The position numbers and the translations under genes were made by a program. Of a stretch of DNA of 40,226 nt, positions 23,862 to 32,407 are shown in pieces. Each line of letters opens with the position of its first letter. Within the stretch, counting starts at the first letter, position 1. The notes beneath the pieces were generated by a model that saw nothing but the letters and a program-made list of their open reading frames with translations, ran no database searches and was not told the DNA's origin. The stretch spans positions 1 to 40,226 of the forward strand of contig CAIPDV010000083.1 of assembly GCA_903863935.1 (NCBI GenBank). Reading direction: 5' to 3'. Origin of the DNA: an uncultured Bacteroidota bacterium (lineage in GTDB: Bacteria > Bacteroidota > Bacteroidia > JABEUT01).

Positions 23862-24746
23862 ATGAATAAAGAATCACATAAATCCGGATGGGTAAGTGTA
23901 GTGGGTAGTCCTAATGTAGGTAAATCGACCCTTGTTAATGCATTGATAGGAGAGAAACTTTCTATTGTATCGAATAAGCCACAGACAACCCGACACCGTA
24001 TTACAGCCATTGCCAATGGCGAAGATTATCAGATGGTATTTTCGGATACTCCAGGCGTATTAAGGCCTAGCTATAAAATGCAGGAGGCTATGATGAAAAG
24101 GGTAGGGGAAGCACTTGAAGATGCGGATGTGATTATGGCTGTTACCGATGTAGGGGAGAAATATTTCGAGCATGGCTTATTCGAAAAGCTGAAAAGAACC
24201 AAGGTTCCGGTAATTGTTGTGTTGAATAAACTCGACCTGGGTGAACAGGATATAATTGCTAAAAAACTCACGTTACTTAAAGAACAGGTTAATCCAACTG
24301 CAATTATTGGAGTTTCGGCATTACATAATTTCAATATTAAAGAGTTAAAGGACCTTTTGATCAGTCATTTGCCGCAAGGCGAACCCTATTACCCAAAGGA
24401 ACAGATTTCCGATTTGCCTGAGAAATTCTTTGTATCCGAAATTTTGCGTGAAAAGATATTGATGTATTACCAACAGGAAATACCTTATTCAGTAGAGGTA
24501 GTTACCACCGACTTTATTGAAACTGAAAAAATCACACGCATTCGTTGTGAAATATTTGTAAACAGGCATACCCAAAAGGCCATAATTATTGGTAAAGCCG
24601 GTTCCGCCTTGAAAAGAACTGCCACTGCGGCCCGCCTTGATCTTGAAAAATGGTTGGATGCAAAAGTATTTTTAGAAGTGGATGTGAAGGTGAAAAAGGA
24701 TTGGCGGGATAATGATATGCACTTAAAGAATTTCGGATACTTATAA
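23862..24746 (+). CDS. era: GTPase Era
   Basis: A 294-residue GTPase that binds 16S rRNA near its 3' end and helps mature the 30S subunit. The G domain has G1 GSPNVGKS (15-22), the G2 region around QTTRHR (41-46), G3 DTPG (62-65) and G4 NKLD (122-125). The C-terminal KH domain (about 200-290) includes HTQKAIIIGKAGSALKRTAT with the RNA-binding GxxG-like loop. Length matches the family. It is followed by der, separated by a heptamer hairpin. Confidence 0.97.
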   Translation: MNKESHKSGWVSVVGSPNVGKSTLVNALIGEKLSIVSNKPQTTRHRITAIANGEDYQMVFSDTPGVLRPSYKMQEAMMKRVGEALEDADVIMAVTDVGEKYFEHGLFEKLKRTKVPVIVVLNKLDLGEQDIIAKKLTLLKEQVNPTAIIGVSALHNFNIKELKDLLISHLPQGEPYYPKEQISDLPEKFFVSEILREKILMYYQQEIPYSVEVVTTDFIETEKITRIRCEIFVNRHTQKAIIIGKAGSALKRTATAARLDLEKWLDAKVFLEVDVKVKKDWRDNDMHLKNFGYL

Positions 24747-24822
24747 TAATTAGGAATTAGGAATTAGGAATTAGTAATGAAATACGAATGATTCCTAATT
24801 CGTAATTCCTAATTCCTAATTA
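24745..24822. repeat. intergenic hairpin made of AATTAGG heptamers
   Basis: Three to four tandem AATTAGG units (about 24748-24774) face their inverse CCTAATT units (about 24791-24821) across a short spacer. The predicted stem is about 27 bp. It fills the era-der spacer almost exactly. A degenerate single-sided relative (AATTAGGAATTAATAATTAGG) lies near 38727-38751 upstream of glnN. Confidence 0.85.
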
Positions 24823-24830
24823 AAAAGAAA

Positions 24831-26153
24831 ATGTCAAGAATAGCAGCAATAGTAGGAAGGCCTAATGTAGGTAAATCGACCTTGTTTAACAGGTTAACGG
24901 AAAGCCGTGAAGCGATTGAAGACCCGACAAGTGGAGTAACCCGCGACCGCCACTATGGCCGTGTGGAATGGAATGGCGAAAACTTTACTCTGATTGATAC
25001 CGGTGGATATGTGCACGGAAGCGAAGATGTATTTGAAGCCAGTATACGCAAACAGGTACAGCTGGCTATTGATGAAGCCGACCTGATTATATTTGTTTTG
25101 GATGCAGTTGAAGGAATTACAGGTGCCGATGAAATGGTTGCAGACATGCTTCGCAAATCAAAGCAAGTGTTGAAAAACAAAAAGATATTGGTTGCCGGCA
25201 ATAAGGCCGACACGCACGAACGTGCGCATATGACCTCGGAGTTTTATTCCCTTGGGTTAGGTGAAGTTTACCCCGTTTCTGCTGTCAGTGGAGGTGGAAC
25301 AGGAGAATTACTGGATGAGATCATTACCATCTTCAAAACTGAAAAGGACGAACATCCTCCTGAAGGATTACCCCGTATTGCTATTGTAGGCAGGCCTAAT
25401 GTTGGCAAATCATCCTTTATAAATGCCCTGACAGGTGAGGAAAGAACCATAGTTACTGATATTGCAGGGACTACCCGCGATGCAATTGACTTACGTTTTA
25501 CAAAATTCGGGTACGATATATTATTGGTTGACACAGCCGGGCTTCGTAAAAAGAGCAAGGAGAAAGAGGATGTGGAGTTCTATTCCGTTTTGCGCAGTGT
25601 AAGGGCTATTGAACGTGCTGATATATGTATTTTGATTCTCGATGCTGTTCAGGGTTTTGAAGCCCAGGACATGGCTATTTTCAGCCTTGCGGTTAATAAC
25701 CATAAAGGAGTAGTTATTGTGGTAAACAAATGGGATCTGGTTGAAAAAACCAATCAGACCACCGGATATTTTACCGATTTTATTCAGTTGAAACTAGCCC
25801 CATTTAGTGATGTGCCAATTGTATTTACATCGGTGCATGAAAAGCAAAGGGTACTTAAGGTACTTGAAACTGCAATGCAGGTTTATAAAAACCGAAGCCA
25901 AAAAATACCTACTTCTAAATTAAATGATGTGATGCTTCCTATTATAGAAAGTAATCCACCGCCTGCTATAAAATCAAGGTATATTAAAATGAAGTACCTA
26001 ACCCAATTACCTACGCCATTCCCCGCTATTGCGGTGTTCTGCAGCCATCCGCAATATGTGCAGGAATCGTACAAGCGTTTTCTGGAAAATCAGATGCGTG
26101 AAAAGTTTAATTTGACGGGAACACCAATTGAGATATTCTTCCGCCAGAAATAA
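24831..26153 (+). CDS. der: ribosome biogenesis GTPase Der (EngA)
   Basis: A 440-residue double-GTPase needed for 50S subunit assembly. G domain 1 has GRPNVGKS (9-16), DTGG (56-59) and NKAD (124-127). G domain 2 has GRPNVGKS (187-194), DTAG (234-237) and NKWD (299-302). The C-terminal KH-like domain (about 355-440) ends LTGTPIEIFFRQK, typical of the family. Lying downstream of era, it is probably co-transcribed unless the hairpin between them attenuates. Confidence 0.97.
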   Translation: MSRIAAIVGRPNVGKSTLFNRLTESREAIEDPTSGVTRDRHYGRVEWNGENFTLIDTGGYVHGSEDVFEASIRKQVQLAIDEADLIIFVLDAVEGITGADEMVADMLRKSKQVLKNKKILVAGNKADTHERAHMTSEFYSLGLGEVYPVSAVSGGGTGELLDEIITIFKTEKDEHPPEGLPRIAIVGRPNVGKSSFINALTGEERTIVTDIAGTTRDAIDLRFTKFGYDILLVDTAGLRKKSKEKEDVEFYSVLRSVRAIERADICILILDAVQGFEAQDMAIFSLAVNNHKGVVIVVNKWDLVEKTNQTTGYFTDFIQLKLAPFSDVPIVFTSVHEKQRVLKVLETAMQVYKNRSQKIPTSKLNDVMLPIIESNPPPAIKSRYIKMKYLTQLPTPFPAIAVFCSHPQYVQESYKRFLENQMREKFNLTGTPIEIFFRQK

Positions 26154-26190
26154 CGTTTGATTTTTTTGCTTTTTATTTAACGGGGTAAGC

Positions 26191-27216
26191 CTACCTGCCT
26201 TTTGCACTGTCCGCGTTTAAAATAAAACGTATAGGAATTGTAAACCTTGTTCTTACTGGTTTTTTATCCTGTTTCCCCGGCACCCATTTGGGCATTGTTC
26301 TAATAACTTTCACGGCTTCCGAATCAAGCATCGCGTCAACTCCCCGTACAACCTTTACAGTGCTTACTTCTCCAGACTTTTCTACAATAAAACTGATATA
26401 TGTTGTGCCATGTATTCCTTTCTTCTGAGCCTCGTCGGGATAATTTATGTTTTTAGAAAGATATCCTGAAACATCATTGAAATGTGGCATGGTACTTGGA
26501 TTATAATAAACATCATTACTATCAATATGCGATTTTGGAGGCATTACAAGTACACCAACTGTAGCAGTTGGGTTAATACGCTTTATTTGCAATGTTATTT
26601 CCTTGTCAAATGGCAATTTATCAATGGTATATTTAACTTCACTCGATTGACCGGAATTATTTTCAAGTTTTAGAGTAATATCTCTGTTAATATTTTCAGG
26701 CACATATATTTTAAAAAATCCTTTAACATCGGTATATGCGTAAAGTCCAAACCATTTAATTGTAATTTTTATAGAATCCATCGGATTCTTATCTAAATCT
26801 ACCACACGCCCGGTAATGTAATTCGTATCTTTCTCCGGCGTTGTATTCACCTTCTCTGTTCCGCTTGAAAGATGCAGGGAAACCTCTTTGCCGGAATTGC
26901 CCGGGTTATGGCTATTGCATGCAACCAATGAAGTGGCAAGTATGGTACCGAATAAAAGCTTTTGCAGAAATGAGGAATTTTCAGGATTATAATGAATTAA
27001 TTCTCTGTTAAGCTGGTGGTTACTGAACTTACCACAAATGGTACCGTTATAACTTGAAACATAATCCAGCAACTGCGAGTCAGTGAATTGAGTAAAATCC
27101 GTAAGTGCTTTATTGCATTTTAAACATTGCCTGGTATTTCCTATCAATTTCATTTTATCCCAATCTTCTGAGCATGGTTGCGGAATAGCCAGAATAATGC
27201 TTTTACGTTTCTTCAT
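26191..27216 (-). CDS. TonB C-terminal domain protein with Cys-rich N-terminus
   Basis: A 341-residue protein with four parts. First, a cytosolic-looking head (about 1-75) with PQPCSEDWDKM, RQCLKCNKALTDFTQFTDSQ and GTICGKF, a possible zinc-binding module found in Bacteroidota envelope proteins. Second, a hydrophobic segment (LLFGTILATSLVAC, about 86-99). Third, a carboxypeptidase-regulatory-like beta domain (about 130-215; ITGRVVDLDKNPMDSIKI). Fourth, a TonB C-terminal domain (about 250-335; YPDEAQKKGIHGTTYISFIV, VRGVDAMLDSEAVKVIRTMP). TonB proteins energise outer-membrane receptors; no receptor or ExbBD lies nearby. Confidence 0.85.
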   Translation of the reverse strand: MKKRKSIILAIPQPCSEDWDKMKLIGNTRQCLKCNKALTDFTQFTDSQLLDYVSSYNGTICGKFSNHQLNRELIHYNPENSSFLQKLLFGTILATSLVACNSHNPGNSGKEVSLHLSSGTEKVNTTPEKDTNYITGRVVDLDKNPMDSIKITIKWFGLYAYTDVKGFFKIYVPENINRDITLKLENNSGQSSEVKYTIDKLPFDKEITLQIKRINPTATVGVLVMPPKSHIDSNDVYYNPSTMPHFNDVSGYLSKNINYPDEAQKKGIHGTTYISFIVEKSGEVSTVKVVRGVDAMLDSEAVKVIRTMPKWVPGKQDKKPVRTRFTIPIRFILNADSAKGR

Positions 27217-27459
27217 TAAGGTCTGATTAGTAAATAAAAAACGATGATATAGAACATTTATTGCAAAAGTTACAGACAGACCGAGAAAGATAGCCGTGGA
27301 ATGGACATAAGTACGTCTGTTATTATTAGGCTAATCATTAAAATTAGTTAAAAATCAAATAATAACCCAACCTTTTGGTGCAATCAATCGTTATAGCTAT
27401 TAACAAGGGTTTAAAAACAGATTCCAATAAAAAGTTTTGTTCCCCATTAAATCTGATGT

Positions 27460-27708
27460 ATGAATAACTTAAAGATTTTTTACAGCCGTAGCGGATCGAA
27501 TACTATCATTCATATTCCTACTTCACTAAAAAGAGAAAAGGCTGAATTGGCTATATTCGATATTTTAGGACATCAGGTTGCCATCGTTTCTGTACGTAAA
27601 GACAATACTGCTGTTATCGAAAGCGACACCGTTTGTAATGGAACTTACTTCTACCGCATTTTTAAAATGGGCAAACTTTTAGATTGCGGTAAGCTGGCAG
27701 TTGAATAG
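27460..27708 (+). CDS. orphan T9SS-sorting-domain-like polypeptide
   Basis: An 82-residue frame starting at ATG that consists of nothing but a T9SS-type C-terminal domain (ELAIFDILGHQVAIV, GTYFYRIFKMGKLLDCGKLAVE). It has no signal peptide. Aligned without gaps to the last 82 residues of the downstream protein (ending at 29299) it has about 35 identities, including the terminal CGKLAVE. The usual PNP motif is replaced (YSRSGS). It may be the remnant of a larger cargo gene or a recent partial duplicate. Confidence 0.55.
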   Translation: MNNLKIFYSRSGSNTIIHIPTSLKREKAELAIFDILGHQVAIVSVRKDNTAVIESDTVCNGTYFYRIFKMGKLLDCGKLAVE

Positions 27709-27874
27709 CTGCATTTAGAGTTCATTACCATCCATTCCATAATTTTTAAGGCAATACTATAGTAAAGTGAAACCTTCTTACAAAAGGTTAGTAATTTATT
27801 GCAGACCCAACGTTTGTTGTTTTCACTGCGTTTATTTACCTGAACAAGTAAATAACCAAATTTAATTTAACCCT

Positions 27875-29299
27875 ATGAAAACAAAATTACATTATACGTA
27901 TAAGCTTCTTCTTGTTGTTTGTTCCCTTACACCTGCAATCCTTAAAGCGCAATGGAGTGCCCCTGTGGATATTTCCCCGAGTGCAATTTCAGCAGGGTTA
28001 AATGAGAGTATGGGTACATGCATCGGAGTAAGTGGAGATACTGTTCATGTGGTTTATGCCGACAAGCATAGCACTAAAAATGTAATTGTTTATTATACAC
28101 GTTCTATTGATACCGGCCTCACATGGAGTAATCCGGTTGCAATTACTAGCCCTACTGGATATATTTATAATCCGGCAATAGCCGTAAATGGAAGAAATGT
28201 GCATGTTGTTTGGAGAGTAATTGACACGGTTACAAACAAACGTACCTCATGGTACAAACATTCGATTGATGGCGGCAATACTTGGGGGCCTAATGTTTTT
28301 CTTGACTCAACCGCCGATTGGCCTGCAGTAACTGTTTCCGGTGCAAATGTTTATATGGCAAATGATGTTGTAACGTCTATCTCTCCATTTAACTCAGAAA
28401 TATTTTTCATGCGTTCCACAGATAACGGTTTAACATGGAGTCCACGTAAGCAACTCACTTTTGCTCTTGGCCGTTCTGAAGATGAAGCAATCTTTGCACA
28501 GGGTTCTCACGTTCACATGTCATGGAATGACAATAGAAGTGGACAGTTCCAGATATTATACAAAGAATCGAAAGACTATGGAGTTACCTGGGATTCGGAT
28601 GTGGTAGTAATGCCCAAGACCGATTACGGTACTATGGTCTATAATGATGGAGCACATACTGATGTAATCGCCACCGGACATCCTACCAGCAATCATTACC
28701 AAGTATTATTAGTACAATCTGCTGATACAGGAGCTACATGGGCTTCGGATATGGATTTAACTAATAACGATACTGCCGATTCTTATTACTATCCGGATAT
28801 GGTTCGTAATGATTCCGATTTACATGTTGTGTTTGGCTCCAGTATTGGTGCGGAATATTTACACTCCGGCAATGGAGGTAAAACCTGGGATCCACCCTTT
28901 AAATTTACAGGAGGTTCAACCTTTGTAGCCTATACGGGATGCACTTTACATATCATTTGCATTAATGCTCCACATATATATTACCTGCGTAATCCAACAG
29001 GAAATGCAGGCCATTGTACTAGTTTAAGTTCAATTAATACCTTAGAAGTTATGAATACAGTGAAAATTTCCCCCAATCCGTTTACAACTCAAACCACTAT
29101 TGAGTTTGAAACTAACCAAAAATTGGATAATACAAAACTGGCTATTTTTGATGTATTAGGGCATGAGGTAACAACTGCAAACTTTGATAATGATAATAAA
29201 GTAAAGCTTAGCAGGGAGAATATGAGTACAGGTGTATACTTTTATCGGATATTCCAGAAAGACAAGTTGGTGGCTTGCGGTAAATTGGCGGTGGAGTAA
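27875..29299 (+). CDS. secreted Asp-box propeller protein with T9SS sorting domain
   Basis: A 474-residue exported protein: signal peptide (about 1-25, ending LKAQ), then a sialidase-type beta-propeller with at least six Asp-box motifs (SIDTGLTW, SIDGGNTW, STDNGLTW, SKDYGVTW, SADTGATW, SGNGGKTW), then a T9SS sorting domain (about 393-474, from MNTVKISPNPFTTQTTIEF to CGKLAVE). Asp-box propellers include sialidases and many non-enzymatic binding proteins; the Arg triad of sialidases is not evident, so glycan binding is at best a guess. Secretion through T9SS is well supported. Confidence 0.85.
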   Translation: MKTKLHYTYKLLLVVCSLTPAILKAQWSAPVDISPSAISAGLNESMGTCIGVSGDTVHVVYADKHSTKNVIVYYTRSIDTGLTWSNPVAITSPTGYIYNPAIAVNGRNVHVVWRVIDTVTNKRTSWYKHSIDGGNTWGPNVFLDSTADWPAVTVSGANVYMANDVVTSISPFNSEIFFMRSTDNGLTWSPRKQLTFALGRSEDEAIFAQGSHVHMSWNDNRSGQFQILYKESKDYGVTWDSDVVVMPKTDYGTMVYNDGAHTDVIATGHPTSNHYQVLLVQSADTGATWASDMDLTNNDTADSYYYPDMVRNDSDLHVVFGSSIGAEYLHSGNGGKTWDPPFKFTGGSTFVAYTGCTLHIICINAPHIYYLRNPTGNAGHCTSLSSINTLEVMNTVKISPNPFTTQTTIEFETNQKLDNTKLAIFDVLGHEVTTANFDNDNKVKLSRENMSTGVYFYRIFQKDKLVACGKLAVE

Positions 29300-29314
29300 T
29301 TAGTAATTTTTGGT

Positions 29315-29359
29315 GTAACCCTAAGCGATCATGCTGAACTTGTTTCAGCTTACGGTTAC
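29315..29359. repeat. nested palindrome
   Basis: GTAACCCTAAGC faces GCTTACGGTTAC with one mismatch, and inside lies GCTGAA-CTTGT-TTCAGC. There is no T-tract, so it is more like a dispersed palindromic element than a terminator. Confidence 0.6.
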
Positions 29360-29494
29360 ATGAGATTCATTAACCCCGCCATCAGGGTGCAAATCATGTT
29401 CCTTGTAAAATGTACCTAATAGTTGACCGGGAGTTTGGTCGGGGGATATTTTAGTTGCTGAATCCATTTGGTCATGATGAACTTACCGTGAAAA

Positions 29495-29689
29495 TTATGT
29501 TTTAGAAAGAATAAAAAGTCCAATAATTATTAAAATTACAATACAACCGAAAATGATGGCTATTCTTTTTATTCGTTTTGATTTTGGTACTGTTGGCAGA
29601 AATGAATCTATCAATCCAGTAAAGGCAATAGCTCCAAGAAGAAGAAAACTTCCCCAAAAAATTAAGATTGTTTCAATTTGACTATCCAT
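29495..29689 (-). CDS. small membrane protein
   Basis: A 64-residue protein with two predicted transmembrane helices (TILIFWGSFLLLGAIAFTGL and IAIIFGCIVILIIIGLFIL) joined by a basic loop (PKSKRIKR). It lies 44 bp downstream of pyrF on the same strand and may be the last gene of the prfA-pyrF unit. No function recognised. Confidence 0.55.
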   Translation of the reverse strand: MDSQIETILIFWGSFLLLGAIAFTGLIDSFLPTVPKSKRIKRIAIIFGCIVILIIIGLFILSKT

Positions 29690-29733
29690 AGTGTAAATCT
29701 AAAAAGCTTTACGCTATCTTGAATTTTCAATAA

Positions 29734-30555
29734 CTACTTCACAAACCCAATATCCATGCTCAATTTGAGGTTCATGGCTTCTTCCCGGGCTTTGGCTGCA
29801 AAATCCTTTTCGTTTCCTGCGTATATAATGCTTCTGGATGCATTTATTAAAAGTCTCCCTTCCTTGGTTGCACCGGCTTTAATTACTTCTTCCATATCTC
29901 CGCCTTGTGAGCCAACTCCCGGCACAAGCAGAAAGTGATTAGGTATTATTTTACGTATGCCGGTTAAAGCTTCGGCTTTGGTAGCACCAACTACATACAT
30001 CGTGTTTTCTTTATTTCCCCAATCTTTCGATGTATCTAAAACATGCTCGTAGAGGGCTTTTCCATCCTTCATCTTTTGCAGTTGAAAGTCTTTGGCACCT
30101 TCGTTGGAAGTTAATCCAAGCAGTATTGACCACTTACCTTTATGCTCTAAATATGGTGTAACAGAATCCTTGCCCATATATGGCGAGAGGGTTATTGCAT
30201 GTACATCCAAATCTTCAAAAAATGCTTTGGCATACATGGCAGAAGTATTTCCAATATCTCCGCGTTTTGCGTCAGCTATTATCAGAATATCTTTCGGTAT
30301 AAGTTCAATTGTTTGACGAAGGATATCCCAGCCTTTGGCCCCCATGGCTTCGTAAAAGGCAATATTGAGTTTATATGCCACACAAAGGTCGTGCGTTGAT
30401 TCAATTATTTGTCTGTTAAAACTTAAAACTGCAACAGGTGTCTTTGCAAAGTGGGTTGGCAGTTTGTTTATATCGGTATCAAGCCCAACACAAAGAAAAG
30501 TTTTTTTCTTTTTGATCTGGGCATCTATTTCTTTTAGGGAAAGTACTCTGGTCAT
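29734..30555 (-). CDS. pyrF: orotidine-5'-phosphate decarboxylase
   Basis: A 273-residue enzyme that makes UMP from OMP in the last step of de novo pyrimidine synthesis. The catalytic DAKRGD motif is at residues 95-100 (IIADAKRGDIGNTSAMYAKA). Other signature parts are CVGLDTDINKLP (22-33), AITLSPYMGKDSV and the phosphate loop LLVPGVGSQGG. The ~270-residue length matches the type 2 (UMP-synthase-like) subgroup common in Bacteroidota. Its ATG overlaps the prfA stop (TAATG), implying coupled translation. Confidence 0.95.
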   Translation of the reverse strand: MTRVLSLKEIDAQIKKKKTFLCVGLDTDINKLPTHFAKTPVAVLSFNRQIIESTHDLCVAYKLNIAFYEAMGAKGWDILRQTIELIPKDILIIADAKRGDIGNTSAMYAKAFFEDLDVHAITLSPYMGKDSVTPYLEHKGKWSILLGLTSNEGAKDFQLQKMKDGKALYEHVLDTSKDWGNKENTMYVVGATKAEALTGIRKIIPNHFLLVPGVGSQGGDMEEVIKAGATKEGRLLINASRSIIYAGNEKDFAAKAREEAMNLKLSMDIGFVK

Positions 30556-31634
30556 TAAACTGCAGTTGAATAGCCTTCTTGAAGGCGTTGTGCATTTTCA
30601 GCTAATTGAAGTGCATCCAGCACGTCCTGAATATCACCTTCCATAAAGGTTGGCAGGTTGTGGGCTGTAAAACCAATCCTATGGTCGGTAATACGGCTTT
30701 GAGGGAAGTTATATGTCCTGATTTTCTCTGAACGGTCACCACCTGAAACCAACGTTTTACGTTTGGCAGCATTGGCACTGTTGCGTTTTTCCATCTGCAT
30801 TTCATACATACGGGTACGCAGTACAGTCATAGCCTTATCCATGTTTTTTATCTGTGAACGCTCATCCTGGCATTGTACCACCAATCCGGTTGGGATGTGT
30901 GTAATACGTACGGCTGACTTGGTTGTATTTACCGATTGTCCGCCTTTACCTCCTGAACAGAACGTATCTTTTCGTAAATCAGTTTCTCTAATTTCAACAT
31001 CCAGTTCATCAGCCTCCGGCATAACAATTATAGTAGCAGCGGAAGTATGCACACGTCCCTGGGTTTCAGTAGCAGGAACCCTTTGCACACGGTGTACACC
31101 CGATTCATATTTCAAGGTGCCATAAACCCGCTCGCCATGAATTTCAAATACAACCTCTTTATAGCCACCCATGGTGCCTTCCGAGTGGTCGAGCAATTCG
31201 GTTTTCCAGCCTTTGGTCTCGCAATAACGCAGATACATATTAAATAACTCGCCTGCAAAAAGTGAAGCTTCATCACCACCGGTTCCGGCACGGATTTCCA
31301 CAACTACATCCTTATCATCTTCAGGGTCTTTCGGAACTAACATGATACGGATTTCCTCATCCAGTTTATCAAGTTTGGGCTGAAGTTCTTCCATTTCCGC
31401 CTTTGCCATTTCCTTAATCTCCTCATCCTTTTCCTTATACATCATGTCTTTGGCATTCTGTATATTAGAGGTAAGATTTCGGTATTCAATATAGGCATTG
31501 TGGACCTTGGTCAACTCTTTGTATTCCTTATTGAGCTTGGCAAACTTCTTGATATCCGACAAAGCATCGGGTTCCGAAAGCTGCCTTTCTATCTCAATAT
31601 AACGTTCTTCTATGGCTTCTAATTTATCTAACAT
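30555..31634 (-). CDS. prfA: peptide chain release factor 1
   Basis: A 359-residue factor that reads UAA and UAG stop codons. The codon-recognition tripeptide PAT is at 187-189 ([16 protein letters not shown]) and the hydrolytic GGQ at 231-233 ([19 protein letters not shown]). I place the start at ATG 31634 ([12 protein letters not shown]). The longer frame to 31661 runs through a perfect -7 box and is unlikely. The SPF motif of RF2 is absent. Confidence 0.96.
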   Translation of the reverse strand: MLDKLEAIEERYIEIERQLSEPDALSDIKKFAKLNKEYKELTKVHNAYIEYRNLTSNIQNAKDMMYKEKDEEIKEMAKAEMEELQPKLDKLDEEIRIMLVPKDPEDDKDVVVEIRAGTGGDEASLFAGELFNMYLRYCETKGWKTELLDHSEGTMGGYKEVVFEIHGERVYGTLKYESGVHRVQRVPATETQGRVHTSAATIIVMPEADELDVEIRETDLRKDTFCSGGKGGQSVNTTKSAVRITHIPTGLVVQCQDERSQIKNMDKAMTVLRTRMYEMQMEKRNSANAAKRKTLVSGGDRSEKIRTYNFPQSRITDHRIGFTAHNLPTFMEGDIQDVLDALQLAENAQRLQEGYSTAV

Positions 31635-31638
31635 GGCG

Positions 31639-31646
31639 CAAAGATA
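31639..31646 (-). promoter_or_regulatory. -7 box TATCTTTG abutting the prfA start
   Basis: Perfect TAnnTTTG on the minus strand separated from the prfA ATG only by CGCC. It predicts a nearly leaderless mRNA and decides the choice of start. Confidence 0.5.
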
Positions 31647-31721
31647 GGCAAAAACAGACAATTATTGTGGGTATGAGCTATGACGTATGAACGAGTTATT
31701 AACGCTAGTTGAATAATGATT

Positions 31722-31729
31722 TATATTTG
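31722..31729 (+). promoter_or_regulatory. -7 box TATATTTG
   Basis: Perfect TAnnTTTG match 16 bp before the MORN-repeat lipoprotein gene. Confidence 0.45.
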
Positions 31730-31745
31730 TTGAAGATAAAAAAGT

Positions 31746-32363
31746 ATGAAAAGGGTCCTGATTTTATTTTTAACAATCCTAGTTGGCTGTAATAATAATA
31801 TGAAGAAAGGTGTCGATGTTAAAGCAGAAGCAAAAAATCAAACAGTAAACGGGTTGAAAGAAGGAATTTGGCTACAGTTTATTGATAATGCACAACAAAC
31901 CACAAGCGATACAAATGCCCCGTTTTTCTATATCCATGATTATAAAAATGGTAAGCTGAACGGTAAAATTAAGGGTTATTATAAAAATGGAAAATTATGG
32001 GATGTGTTTACGTTTGTTGATGGGAGAAAGCAAGGTGAGGAAAAAGGATATTTCGAATCAGGAGTATTGCGTTGTGAATTATACTACGTTAATGGTAAAC
32101 TTGAAGGAATTCAAAAAACCTATTATGAAACAGGAATATTACACACAGAAGAACCAATGCAAGATGGTTTACCAAATGGAATACAGAGAAGCTATTATAC
32201 TAATGGAAAACTATATAAAGAAACTCCTTATGTCAGCGGTAAAATAGACGGGACCGAAACAACTTATAATGGAGATGGCAGTAAGTGGATGGAAGCAACC
32301 TATCAGAAGGGAGAAAGAATAGGAGGGAAATTGTATGACCAAAATGGAGATGAAGTTAAATAA
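31746..32363 (+). CDS. MORN-repeat lipoprotein (YwqK-like)
   Basis: A 205-residue lipoprotein with Cys15 in LVGC. The mature part is a ladder of MORN-type repeats of about 22-24 residues (YKNGKLNGKIKGYYKNGKLWD, YFESGVLRCELYYVNGKLEG, YYETGILHTEEPMQDGLPNG, YYTNGKLYKETPYVSGKIDG), each giving a beta hairpin. Databases often label such proteins YwqK-family antitoxin, but no toxin partner is nearby, so I do not infer a toxin-antitoxin system. A surface or periplasmic binding role is as likely. Confidence 0.8.
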   Translation: MKRVLILFLTILVGCNNNMKKGVDVKAEAKNQTVNGLKEGIWLQFIDNAQQTTSDTNAPFFYIHDYKNGKLNGKIKGYYKNGKLWDVFTFVDGRKQGEEKGYFESGVLRCELYYVNGKLEGIQKTYYETGILHTEEPMQDGLPNGIQRSYYTNGKLYKETPYVSGKIDGTETTYNGDGSKWMEATYQKGERIGGKLYDQNGDEVK

Positions 32364-32402
32364 TAGCCAGCCGGGTATCGGCCAAATATGGCGTTTTTTT
32401 GA
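32364..32402 (+). terminator. possible weak terminator
   Basis: GCCA and TGGC can pair around an inner GCCG/CGGC hairpin and are followed by seven T residues, immediately after the MORN gene stop. The stem is imperfect. Confidence 0.4.
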
Positions 32403-32407
32403 CTTTC

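Noticed and set aside
24071-24334. Long antisense open frames inside era, der, prfA, glnN and rpoD
   Set aside because: They mirror strongly conserved coding sequence on the other strand and have no start context or family resemblance.
31635-31661. Longer prfA start adding nine residues
   Set aside because: These codons overlap a perfect -7 promoter box, and the RF1 family begins at MLDKLE-type sequences.
31746-32363. YwqK-family antitoxin reading of the MORN-repeat lipoprotein as part of a toxin-antitoxin system
   Set aside because: It has a lipoprotein signal, and neither neighbour looks like a toxin. The label is historical.
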